Origin: Gemmatimonas phototrophica
GTDB lineage: Bacteria; Gemmatimonadota; Gemmatimonadetes; Gemmatimonadales; Gemmatimonadaceae
NCBI GenBank assembly: GCA_945870175.1
Contig: CAMBRJ010000126.1
Location: forward strand, 1 to 7,603
DNA: 7,603 nucleotides
Direction of reading: 5' to 3'
Position numbers and translations under genes: made by a program. Under the pieces are notes generated by a model, which was not told the origin of the DNA, did not search any database, and saw only the letters and a program-made list of their open reading frames with translations. Shown here in pieces: positions 1 through 6,364 of this stretch; positions within the stretch are counted from its first letter, which is position 1, and each line of letters opens with the position of its first letter.

Positions 1-10
1 GGGCGCTCCC

Positions 11-1114
11 CTACGCGCTGACCTCGAGTGCCTCTTCCACGGAATCACGGTCCAGACTCACCGGCACCACCGAGATCGCCCCGGTGGGACAGCAGTTCGC
101 CACCGAACCATCGGCGGGGGAGAATTCATGGACCCGCACCAGCGCGTACGCCTTCCGCTGCGCGTCGAGCGCCATGAGTCCCGGAGACCGCGCCACGCAC
201 AGCGCGCAGCCGGTGCACTTGGGGCGATCGACCACGATCTCGACGGCCGCGCGCGGGAAGATGCCGCCCGGGGCCGCCAGCATGGTGTCGAGGTGGACCA
301 GCGCCGCCTTCATGGCGTCGTAGCCCATGTGCAGCAGCTCCTCGACATGCGAGAAGCTGAACCAGCCGATGTGCGACACCTTGGGACGCACGAGCAACAG
401 CGGCGGCGTGGTCCAGTGATCCAGCGTGGCCTGCTGCTGCTCATGCATCATCATGGTGGCTGCCCGCATAAAGATCGACGCGAAGCCCTGCTCGGCGATG
501 CCGGTCGCCAGTGGGACATCGGCGATGCCCACGTCCACCGCGATCAGCGCGTCCATGCCCATCGCGGCGATCGAGACCGGCAGATTGTCGGTGGTGCCCC
601 CGTCGATGCAGACCCGATTGCCGACCACGCCAGGCGGGAAAAAGCCGGGCAGGGCGCAGGACGCATACACGGCGTCCCGCACGCGCACGTCGCGGAAGCC
701 GGGGCGGCCGAACACCAGCGGGATGCCGCGCTCGATGTCGACCGCCGTGACCAAGAGCGGCGTCTCGAGCTCCTCGAACGTGCCTTCCCCCACCAGATCG
801 TCGCAGAGGCTACGCAGCGGCGACTCGAGGTAGATCGAGCGCGACAGCATGCGATCCATGAGCATGCCTACGTGGTTGATGCGGAACAGGTCGCGACGAC
901 GGACCTTGAGCGCGCGCTCGGTGAGCTCGTCGACGCTCCGGCCGCTGGCGGCGGCGGCGGCGATCATGGCGCCAATGCTGGAGCCGGCGTACAGGCGCGG
1001 CGTGATACCGGCCTCGCGGATCGCCTTGAGCGCGCCGATGTGGGCCATCCCTTTCAGGGCGCCCCCTCCGAACACCACGCCGATGCGGGGACGGATGCGC
1101 GGCACGCTCCCCAT
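11..1114 (-). CDS. Patatin-like phospholipase with C-terminal [4Fe-4S] ferredoxin-type domain
   Basis: A 367-residue protein. Residues 11-175 carry the full patatin signature: an oxyanion-hole loop GGGALKG (16-22), a nucleophile elbow GSSIG with Ser46, and the DGG motif with catalytic Asp171. The family uses this Ser-Asp dyad to hydrolyse acyl esters of phospholipids or related lipids. No signal peptide or membrane segment is seen, so a cytoplasmic or peripheral location is likely. Residues about 294-350 form a ferredoxin-like module with CxxCxxC (Cys300, 303, 306) and a distal CCP (Cys341/342), enough for one [4Fe-4S] cluster. The fusion is uncommon and its electron partner is unknown. The ATG at 1114 was chosen because a strong Shine-Dalgarno lies six bases upstream and the patatin fold begins at once. 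Upstream in-frame starts (ATG 1153, or 1234) would run into the divergent regulator gene. The real substrate is not deducible. Confidence 0.93.
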   Translation of the reverse strand: MGSVPRIRPRIGVVFGGGALKGMAHIGALKAIREAGITPRLYAGSSIGAMIAAAAASGRSVDELTERALKVRRRDLFRINHVGMLMDRMLSRSIYLESPLRSLCDDLVGEGTFEELETPLLVTAVDIERGIPLVFGRPGFRDVRVRDAVYASCALPGFFPPGVVGNRVCIDGGTTDNLPVSIAAMGMDALIAVDVGIADVPLATGIAEQGFASIFMRAATMMMHEQQQATLDHWTTPPLLLVRPKVSHIGWFSFSHVEELLHMGYDAMKAALVHLDTMLAAPGGIFPRAAVEIVVDRPKCTGCALCVARSPGLMALDAQRKAYALVRVHEFSPADGSVANCCPTGAISVVPVSLDRDSVEEALEVSA

Positions 1115-1120
1115 CTCGTG

Positions 1121-1129
1121 CTCCCCTCC
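1121..1129 (-). promoter_or_regulatory. Shine-Dalgarno site deciding the patatin gene start
   Basis: On the minus strand this reads GGAGGGGAG, six bases before the ATG at 1112-1114. It is the strongest ribosome-binding site in the window. It favours this start over two longer in-frame alternatives, one of which would overlap the divergent regulator gene. Confidence 0.8.
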
Positions 1130-1132
1130 GCG

Positions 1133-1148
1133 GCCGGCGGGCCGGCGG
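1133..1148. repeat. Perfect 8-bp tandem duplication GCCGGCGG
   Basis: Two back-to-back copies of GCCGGCGG lie in the short gap between the divergent patatin and regulator genes, in the probable 5' leader of the patatin mRNA. No function is evident. The duplication sits beside the weaker regulator-promoter half-sites, so a change in copy number would alter local spacing. Confidence 0.6.
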
Positions 1149-1178
1149 TTCATGCTGCCGTCATCCACGCGGTACATT
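1148..1178 (+). promoter_or_regulatory. Probable promoter of the two-component operon
   Basis: A TACATT box (1173-1178; TAnnnT pattern) ends seven bases before the regulator ATG at 1186. Upstream, GTTCATG (1148-1154) is followed by a second TCAT exactly 11 bp after the first (TCAT at 1150 and at 1161). This resembles, with lower similarity, the repeats before the efflux operon. There is no convincing -35 and no Shine-Dalgarno, so the transcript may start at or next to the ATG. The likely role, by inference, is activator-dependent autoregulation. Confidence 0.4.
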
Positions 1179-1185
1179 CTCCGGT

Positions 1186-1863
1186 ATGCGAGTGTTGCTG
1201 GTAGAAGACGACGATACGCTGCGGGACAGCGCAACGGCCTTTCTGCGCGCGTCCGGCTTTGCGGTGGATGCGGCGGCCACAGGGAAGATGGCCCGCGAAC
1301 TGGCGGCCGTCAGCCCCTATGACGCCGTGATCCTCGATATTCGGCTGCCCGACGACGACGGATTCGCGCTCTGCACCGCGTTCCGTGCCAAGGTCCCCGC
1401 GCCCCGGGTGCTGATGGCGACCGCGCGCGATGGCGTGCAGGATCGCATTGCCGGCTTGGATCTTGGGGCCGATGACTATCTGGTGAAGCCCTATGCGATG
1501 GGCGAGTTGGTGGCGCGCCTGCGGGCCTTGTTGCGTCGGCCGGACCACGCGGCCCCCACGCGGCTGCAGGTCGGTGATCTCGTGCTCGATCCCGCCACCC
1601 GCGAGGGACGCCGCGGTGCGCGGCCGATTTCGCTGACCACGAAGGAGTTCGCCGTCCTCGAAGTGCTCATGCGTGCCAGCGGCCGCGTGCTCACGCGCGA
1701 GTATATCGGCGAGCATGCCTGGGACGACAACTTCGATCCGATGAGCAACGTGATCGACGTGTATATCGCCCGGCTGCGGAAAAAGGTCGACGGACCGGAC
1801 GAAAGTCCGTTGCTGTCGACCGTGCGTGGGGCCGGATACCGGTTGGCCGCCGCCAAGGTGTGA
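1186..1863 (+). CDS. OmpR/PhoB-family response regulator
   Basis: A 225-residue protein with a normal two-domain layout. The receiver domain (1-118) has the acidic cluster Glu7/Asp8/Asp9, phospho-acceptor Asp51 in the sequence ILDIRLP, switch Thr79 and conserved Lys101 before Pro102. The C-terminal winged-helix DNA-binding domain (about 128-222) contains the family signatures LTTKEFAVLEVL, VIDVYIARLRKK and TVRGAGYRL. Phosphorylated members dimerise and bind tandem direct repeats about 11 bp apart. Its stop codon overlaps the kinase ATG by one base, so the two form a translationally coupled pair. It starts at ATG 1186, the only start that keeps the standard N-terminal beta strand; no Shine-Dalgarno precedes it. 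The closest functional type is CusR/CopR-like, judged from the efflux operon nearby, but the sequence alone does not separate metal sensors from other OmpR regulators. Confidence 0.95.
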   Translation: MRVLLVEDDDTLRDSATAFLRASGFAVDAAATGKMARELAAVSPYDAVILDIRLPDDDGFALCTAFRAKVPAPRVLMATARDGVQDRIAGLDLGADDYLVKPYAMGELVARLRALLRRPDHAAPTRLQVGDLVLDPATREGRRGARPISLTTKEFAVLEVLMRASGRVLTREYIGEHAWDDNFDPMSNVIDVYIARLRKKVDGPDESPLLSTVRGAGYRLAAAKV

Positions 1864-3215
1864 TGGTGGACCAGTACCGCCCGCGCATCCGCCTGCGCTT
1901 CACGGCGCTGTACGCGGCCACGCTGCTGGTGGTGCTGCTCGGCGCCGCCGGCATCCTGCGCTACGCGCTGCACGCCACGCTGCAGCGTGAGTTCGACAAG
2001 TCGGTGCTCGCGTCGGCCGGGCTGGTGCAGCAGTTCTTTCGAGCCGAAGTCGAGGAGTACCTGACGGTGGAAGCCACGCTGGCCCATATCGCCGGCGAGT
2101 TGGTGTTCGAGGAGCGCGCCATTCGTATTCGTAAGCCGGATGGCGCGCTGTTCAAGATCGTTGGGGCTCCGGTGCGTCGCGCGCGCCGTTCGTTGTCAGG
2201 GCCGGTGCGCACGGTGCGCTTCGCGCTCGACCCGGATCTTGCACCAAAATGGGACATCGAGGTCGACGCCAGCGAAGCAAATGTGATTGCGTTGCAGGCG
2301 CGGATCGACCGCTGGTTCGGCGTCGGTATTCCGTTGCTCGTGTTGTGTGCGGCGGTGGCCGGCTGGTGGCTCACCGGTCGCACACTGCGTCCGGTCGGCC
2401 GCATGGCTGATGCGGCGTCGCGCATCGCGCCAGCCAGCGGTGCGCGGCTGCCGATCGATGATCCCACCGACGAACTCGGCAGACTGGGCCGGCGCTTCAA
2501 TGCGCTGCTCGACCGACTCGACGGCGCCCTCGCGCAGCAGCGCGAGTTCCTGGCCGATGCAGCGCACGAACTGCGTACGCCGATTGCCCGGCTACGCGCG
2601 CGCGTGGAGGTGGCCCTGCTGGCGCCCGCGCCCGCGAGCGACACCAGCGTGTTACGCGCGATCGACCATGAGCTGCGCGCCGTCTCGCAGCACGTGGACG
2701 AATTGCTCCAGCTCGCGCGCGCCGATGCCGCCGGCGACGAGGCCGCGATGCGCGAGGAGTCGTTGTTTCTCGACGATGTGATCGCCGACGAACTGCCGCG
2801 CTGGCAACCGGAGGCGCAGCGTCGACGCATGACGCTCGACTACAGCGCGCTCGAAGAGTCGCCGGTGGTCGGCGATGCCGCACTGCTGCCGCGATTGGTC
2901 AGTATTCTCGTGGACAACGCGATCCGCTACAGCCACGAGGGCGGCACCGTGCGGGTGCGGGTGCGTCCCCAGGACGGCGCCGTCGTGCTCGACATCGACG
3001 ACGACGGCATCGGGATTCCGGCGCACGAGCGTGCGCGCATTTTTGACCGCTTCTTTCGCGGCGACGCCGCCCGCATCCAGCGTCCCGATGGCAGCGGACT
3101 TGGACTGGCGATTGCCGCCTGGATCGTGCGACAGCATCATGGCACGATCGCCGTGACTGGAGGGGTGCCCGGCGGAACGCGGGTGCAGGTGCGACTCCCG
3201 CTCGCCACGAACTAG
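1863..3215 (+). CDS. Membrane sensor histidine kinase (HAMP, HisKA, HATPase_c)
   Basis: A 450-residue partner kinase of the preceding regulator. TM1 (about 13-32) and TM2 (about 152-171) enclose a periplasmic loop of roughly 115 residues. A HAMP linker (about 172-225) follows, then the dimerisation/phosphotransfer helix with His235 in the H-box AAHELRTP. The ATPase domain carries an N-box with Asn352, a G1 box (Asp380, Gly382, Gly384), an F-box (IFDRFF) and a G2 box GSGLGL (410-415). All catalytic boxes are intact, so it should autophosphorylate His235 and pass phosphate to Asp51 of the regulator. The architecture is that of CusS/PmrB-type kinases. The sensor loop has no Met or Cys and only scattered His, unlike the ligand set of the copper/silver sensor CusS, so the signal is unknown. 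Start: ATG 1863 overlaps the upstream stop by one base; GTG 1860 would add one residue. Confidence 0.94.
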   Translation: MVDQYRPRIRLRFTALYAATLLVVLLGAAGILRYALHATLQREFDKSVLASAGLVQQFFRAEVEEYLTVEATLAHIAGELVFEERAIRIRKPDGALFKIVGAPVRRARRSLSGPVRTVRFALDPDLAPKWDIEVDASEANVIALQARIDRWFGVGIPLLVLCAAVAGWWLTGRTLRPVGRMADAASRIAPASGARLPIDDPTDELGRLGRRFNALLDRLDGALAQQREFLADAAHELRTPIARLRARVEVALLAPAPASDTSVLRAIDHELRAVSQHVDELLQLARADAAGDEAAMREESLFLDDVIADELPRWQPEAQRRRMTLDYSALEESPVVGDAALLPRLVSILVDNAIRYSHEGGTVRVRVRPQDGAVVLDIDDDGIGIPAHERARIFDRFFRGDAARIQRPDGSGLGLAIAAWIVRQHHGTIAVTGGVPGGTRVQVRLPLATN

Positions 3216-3261
3216 CGATCCGCGTTACGCGACCGGCGCGACGCGACCGTCGCCTCGGCGC
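3216..3261. other. Short convergent intergenic gap with a weak hairpin and 9-bp direct repeat
   Basis: This gap lies between the convergent kinase and FliS-like genes. It holds two copies of ACGCGACCG (3227-3235 and 3241-3249) and a 5-bp stem GCGAC/GTCGC (3238-3242 with 3249-3253, 6-base loop). There is no T-run on either strand, so a classical intrinsic terminator cannot be claimed. Confidence 0.4.
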
Positions 3262-3615
3262 TCAACACACGCGCTGGCCGGCCCGGAAGCGCGCGAAGGT
3301 CAAGGGCTTGGCCTGCGTGGCCCGGCGCCATGCGTCCCGAAGTGCGCGAAGACACTGGGCGGCGCCGACGAAGTCACCGCAGTCCACCGACTCGTCGCAC
3401 CACGCGTACAGCGCGTCGAAGCTCTTGGATGCGGGGGAGTCGAGCTCCAGGGCGCATCGCAGCACGCTGATCGCTTCCCGCGAGTCGTCATGGTTGAACG
3501 CTTCGCACGCGCGGATGGCGCGGTCGTACGCACGAACCAGACAGGTGAGGGGATCAGGCGCCTGGTGATCGACGTCGATCACCGCGTGGGAGAAGGCAGG
3601 CGTGGAGGCGGGCAT
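3262..3615 (-). CDS. Small helical protein resembling flagellar chaperone FliS
   Basis: Using ATG 3615, a 117-residue protein with no signal peptide or membrane segment. Its pattern follows FliS closely. A P-x-x-L-type lead-in (Pro20-Leu23) precedes a YDRAI motif at 30-34, matching the family's YDGAI. A central amphipathic helix comes next, then LYAWCDES (69-76), like the family's LYxYxxxxL helix, then GDFVGA. The C-terminal LRALRDAW (89-96) matches the typical LRxAW ending. FliS binds the C-terminus of flagellin in the cytoplasm and prevents early polymerisation. No flagellar gene is visible nearby, so the protein may be a divergent paralogue with another client. It is convergent with the kinase and divergent from the efflux operon. 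The start is uncertain: in-frame ATG 3636 and GTG 3663 also exist and none has a Shine-Dalgarno. ATG 3615 was chosen because it gives the N-terminal length usual for FliS. Confidence 0.6.
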   Translation of the reverse strand: MPASTPAFSHAVIDVDHQAPDPLTCLVRAYDRAIRACEAFNHDDSREAISVLRCALELDSPASKSFDALYAWCDESVDCGDFVGAAQCLRALRDAWRRATQAKPLTFARFRAGQRVC

Positions 3616-3770
3616 TGTGCGGAGAGCTAGGGTCATTCGCAGGGCGCGGAACCGCTGCGCCACACTGGTTACATCGGCTCGGGCATGTATCGACTTGAGG
3701 AAATTCGAAACCGAAGTGGGAGGAGCGTCACAGGAGGGTGCACGGGCAAACAGGGTGTGACAGTTGGGCC

Positions 3771-3790
3771 GTTCACGAAACGTTCATGAA
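3771..3790 (+). promoter_or_regulatory. Tandem 9-bp repeats, probable response-regulator operator
   Basis: GTTCACGAA (3771-3779) and GTTCATGAA (3782-3790) differ at one base and start exactly 11 bp apart, one helical turn. This is the arrangement bound head-to-tail by OmpR/PhoB-family dimers. The second copy includes the self-complementary TTCATGAA. The pair overlaps the expected -35 position of the efflux promoter, which would suit activation through contact with sigma or polymerase. Assignment to the regulator at 1186 is inferred from proximity and geometry. Confidence 0.55.
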
Positions 3791-3794
3791 GGCC

Positions 3795-3808
3795 TGATAC
3801 GTTGGCGC
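3795..3808 (+). promoter_or_regulatory. Extended -10 promoter element of the efflux operon
   Basis: TGA-TACGTT (3795-3803) matches the extended -10 pattern TGn-TAnnnT. The ATG of the outer-membrane channel gene follows after five bases, placing the expected transcription start at or within a base or two of the start codon. No Shine-Dalgarno is present, so a leaderless or near-leaderless mRNA is predicted. No good -35 is seen; the operator repeats occupy that place. Confidence 0.5.
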
Positions 3809-5119
3809 ATGAACGTATTTCCCCCTTTCCGACGTGTACCCACATCGGCCCTGGCGGGGCTGGCCGCGTGGGTGGCGCTCGCCACCGGTTCCGCGTCGCG
3901 GTTGGAAACGCAGGCCGCCCCGCTCGATCTCGCCGCCGCGCTGCGCGTGGCGCGGGTCAGTGGGCCGCTCCGTAAAATCGCCGATGCACGTGAAACGGCC
4001 GGGAATGGCCGCGTCGGGGAATCGGGCCAGTGGCCCAATCCCAGCATCGAATGGCGCCGGGAGAATCTTGGCAGCTCACTGCAGCCCGACATATTTGCCA
4101 CCGCCTACATCCCGATCGACCTCACAGGGCGACGTCTCGCCCTTCGGCAGGCCACCGGCGCCGGCCGCCAGCGGGTGCAAGCCGACGCCGAGGCAGAACG
4201 TCGTGACGCGGAGCTTGCCGTGGCCCGGGCCTGGTTGCACGCCGCCGCCGCAAACGGCGCGCGGGCGGTGGCCACCCGCCAATTGGAAGCACTCGACGCA
4301 ATCGCCAGCGTCGACGCCGCCCGACTCCGGGAGGGGCTGGTGTCAGAAGCGGTGGGACTGCGCACCCAACTCGAGGCGGACCGGGCCCGCGTGGTGTTGG
4401 TGACCGCCACCGGTGACGCCGCCCGCGCCGGCGCACAACTCGCGCGACTGATTGGCGTACGCCCGGACGCCCTCCCAACGCTAGCCGCCCTAGCCGCCCC
4501 CGCCATGCCGGTCGCTCCCGATAGCAACACCGTCCAGGCGGTCGCGCTGCGGGCGCGTCCGGAAGTGCGAGCTCGTGAATCCGCGCTGCGTGAAGCACAG
4601 CGCCGCTACACCGCCGAACGCCGTGGCCTGATCGGCGATATGCAGTTGCAGGGCGGAACCAAGCAGACCAGCGGGTTCATGACGGGGCAGATTGGCCTCG
4701 CCATGCCCTTTCCGCTGTTCAATCGGAACGACGCCGCCCGCCAGCGCTCGCGCGGCGAGTATGCCGAGGCGCAGGCGCTTCGGGACGACATGCTGAATCA
4801 GATCGAGGGCGGCGTCGGCGCGGCCTGGCGCGCGTATGTGGCGTCGCGCGGGGCGGCACAGGCGGCCTCCACCTTCGATGCCCGTGGACGCGAAATCGCA
4901 CGCATCGCGCGCGTGGCGTACCGCGAGGGGCACGTCACGCTCACCGAACTGCTCGACGCCGAGCGTGCGGCCACCGACGCCTTGCATACCCATCTCCGCT
5001 GGGCCGCCGACGCCTGGCTGTCTCGCCTCGAGTTCGAGCGCGCCTTGGGCGCGCGACTGGATGAGTCCAGTCCGCTCGACTTGCCGTTGCTTTCCACCCT
5101 GCTGACGACCGGATCGTGA
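3809..5119 (+). CDS. Outer-membrane efflux channel protein (TolC/CusC/CzcC family)
   Basis: A 436-residue outer-membrane factor that forms the exit duct of the tripartite pump. A Sec-type signal peptide (Arg8/Arg9, then hydrophobic 14-27) has cleavage expected around 29-37. There is no lipobox Cys, so it is not a lipoprotein like CusC. The family's internal repeat is visible: QWPNPSIEWRRE near 74-85 and a GQIGLAMPFPLFNRND segment (Met299-Asn305) that ends a beta strand. Long Ala/Arg/Glu-rich helices follow each, and the last carries YREGHVTLTELLDAER (from Tyr371), a highly typical outer-membrane-factor motif. Length agrees with CzcC-type proteins. ATG 3809 was chosen over in-frame TTG 3764 because it begins directly before the signal peptide and just after the -10 box. 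The stop overlaps the adaptor's optional GTG start, indicating an operon. Confidence 0.93.
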   Translation: MNVFPPFRRVPTSALAGLAAWVALATGSASRLETQAAPLDLAAALRVARVSGPLRKIADARETAGNGRVGESGQWPNPSIEWRRENLGSSLQPDIFATAYIPIDLTGRRLALRQATGAGRQRVQADAEAERRDAELAVARAWLHAAAANGARAVATRQLEALDAIASVDAARLREGLVSEAVGLRTQLEADRARVVLVTATGDAARAGAQLARLIGVRPDALPTLAALAAPAMPVAPDSNTVQAVALRARPEVRARESALREAQRRYTAERRGLIGDMQLQGGTKQTSGFMTGQIGLAMPFPLFNRNDAARQRSRGEYAEAQALRDDMLNQIEGGVGAAWRAYVASRGAAQAASTFDARGREIARIARVAYREGHVTLTELLDAERAATDALHTHLRWAADAWLSRLEFERALGARLDESSPLDLPLLSTLLTTGS

Positions 5120-5121
5120 TC

Positions 5122-6360
5122 ATGCCCTCGACGTTCTGCTTCCGCCGCTCCCGTCGATTCGGCGCCGTCGGTGTCCTACTTGGTAGTCTGTTGGCCGTTG
5201 CCTGCGGCGGTGCATCCGACGCCGCGAACGACGGTGCCGTGGCCGACGCGGCGGCGGTACCGACCGCCGATACGGCCACGCTCTCGGCCAAAACGGTGGC
5301 GATTGGCGGTTTCACGTACGACAGCGCGCGCATGACCCCTTGGCAGTCGTCGGTGACGGTGCCAGGCCGACTCATGCTCGATCCCAGCGCCCTCGCCACC
5401 ATCGGCTCCATCACCGAGGGGCGCATCACGCATGTGCTGGTGCGCGTGGGCGACCGCGTGCACGCGGGCCAAGTGCTGGTGCTCATCCATAGTCACGAGA
5501 TCATGGACGCCCGCAGCGCGTTGGCGAGTGCCACGGCGAAGCTGTCCGCTGCGGAAGCCGAACGCGATCTCGCCAGCAGCGCCGCCGATCGGGCCGCGCG
5601 ATTGCTCGAAGCGAAGGCGATGTCGAAAGCCGAGGTCGAGCGGGCCGAGGTCGGCCGGCGAGTCGCCGCCGCGTCGTATGGGCAGGCCATCGCCGAGCGC
5701 GATCGGGCGCTGGCGATGATCGATCATCTGGTGGGTACGGGCAACGTGCCGGCGCTCGCCGATGAACATGACGTGCTCATTCGCACGCCGATTGGCGGCG
5801 TGGTGACCTCGCGCGATGCGCAGCCGGGCACCGTCGTGCTGCCGGGCGCGCCACTCGTGTCGGTGGGCAATCCTGATCGCTTGCAGCTGCAAATGCACGT
5901 GAGTGCCGACGCTGCGGCCGGTGTGCAGGTGGGCGCCACCGTGCGGTTTGCCCTCACGGAAGAGCCCACCACAACGATGTCTGCCATCGTGACCCGTGTG
6001 GCGCCCACGGTCGACACGGTAACCCGTACCATCGAAGTGATCGCTGTCCCGAACGGAGCGTCCCGTGGTGCTCGCGCCGAGTCGTTTGTGCAAGCGGAGA
6101 TCTTCGGGACCGGCGGCTCGCCGGCACTCGTCGTGCCGTCGTCGGCGGTGCAGGCGCTCGAGGGCGACACCGTCGTCATTGTGGCCGACCAGCGGGGCGA
6201 AGGCCTGCACATCGAAGCCGTGCGCGTGCGCACCGGCCGCCGCGCCGGAGATCGCACCGAGATTCGGTCCGGCGTCTCGCCCGGGCGCCGGGTGATCGCC
6301 GGCAGCGCGGCGATCGCCAAGGCGGAGCTGATCAAGCGTCGTTCACCCGACGGAGCATGA
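5122..6360 (+). CDS. RND efflux periplasmic adaptor lipoprotein (membrane fusion protein, CusB/CzcB type)
   Basis: A 412-residue adaptor that links the inner-membrane pump to the outer-membrane channel. The N-terminus has basic residues, a hydrophobic stretch and a lipobox-like LLAVAC, so Cys28 is the likely lipidated residue. The two lipoyl half-motifs are clear: GRITHVLVRVGDRVHAGQ (100-117) and one around 217-250 with IRTPIGGVV and PGAPLVSVGN. Between them lies an Ala/Glu/Arg-rich alpha-hairpin (about 125-205) for docking to the channel. A beta-barrel and membrane-proximal domain complete the protein. No Met cluster like that of CusB and no His-rich tail or insert like that of CzcB is seen, so substrate is not indicated. 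ATG 5122 lies two bases after the channel's stop; GTG 5116 overlaps that stop and would add two residues. The stop is four bases before the pump gene. Confidence 0.93.
   Translation: MPSTFCFRRSRRFGAVGVLLGSLLAVACGGASDAANDGAVADAAAVPTADTATLSAKTVAIGGFTYDSARMTPWQSSVTVPGRLMLDPSALATIGSITEGRITHVLVRVGDRVHAGQVLVLIHSHEIMDARSALASATAKLSAAEAERDLASSAADRAARLLEAKAMSKAEVERAEVGRRVAAASYGQAIAERDRALAMIDHLVGTGNVPALADEHDVLIRTPIGGVVTSRDAQPGTVVLPGAPLVSVGNPDRLQLQMHVSADAAAGVQVGATVRFALTEEPTTTMSAIVTRVAPTVDTVTRTIEVIAVPNGASRGARAESFVQAEIFGTGGSPALVVPSSAVQALEGDTVVIVADQRGEGLHIEAVRVRTGRRAGDRTEIRSGVSPGRRVIAGSAAIAKAELIKRRSPDGA
6352..6355 (+). promoter_or_regulatory. Ribosome-binding site for the RND pump gene
   Basis: GGAG lies in the last codons of the adaptor gene, nine bases before the GTG at 6365. 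It supports that GTG as the pump's start and indicates coupled translation across the four-base gap. Confidence 0.6.
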
Positions 6361-6364
6361 CGCC

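Noticed and set aside
128..1204. Long plus-strand open frame (358 codons) opposite the patatin gene
   Set aside because: It is antisense to a gene with complete catalytic motifs. Its translation is His/Arg/Asp/Ala-rich with no recognisable domain, as expected for the complement of a high-GC gene.
1115..1234. Longer N-terminus of the patatin protein (starts at 1153 or 1234)
   Set aside because: The extra residues are Arg-rich without similarity to the family. The 1234 start overlaps the divergent regulator gene, and the strong Shine-Dalgarno at 1121-1129 points to ATG 1114.
3227..3253. Intrinsic terminator between the convergent kinase and FliS-like genes
   Set aside because: The stem is only 5 bp and no U-tract follows on either strand. 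The gap is described as a weak hairpin/repeat instead.
3738..3797. Possible 19-residue leader peptide upstream of the efflux operon (GTG start after an AGGAGG-like run)
   Set aside because: The purine-rich run touches the GTG, leaving no proper spacing. The frame runs through the operator repeats and would lie upstream of the predicted transcription start.
3764..3808. TTG start at 3764 for the outer-membrane channel gene
   Set aside because: It would translate the operator and -10 region and put 15 charged residues before the signal peptide. ATG 3809 gives a normal signal sequence.
5176..6210. Long minus-strand open frame (344 codons) opposite the adaptor gene
   Set aside because: It is a His/Arg/Gly-rich shadow of a clear membrane fusion protein with no motif or ribosome-binding site. 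The same applies to the minus-strand frame at 1961-2830 opposite the kinase.
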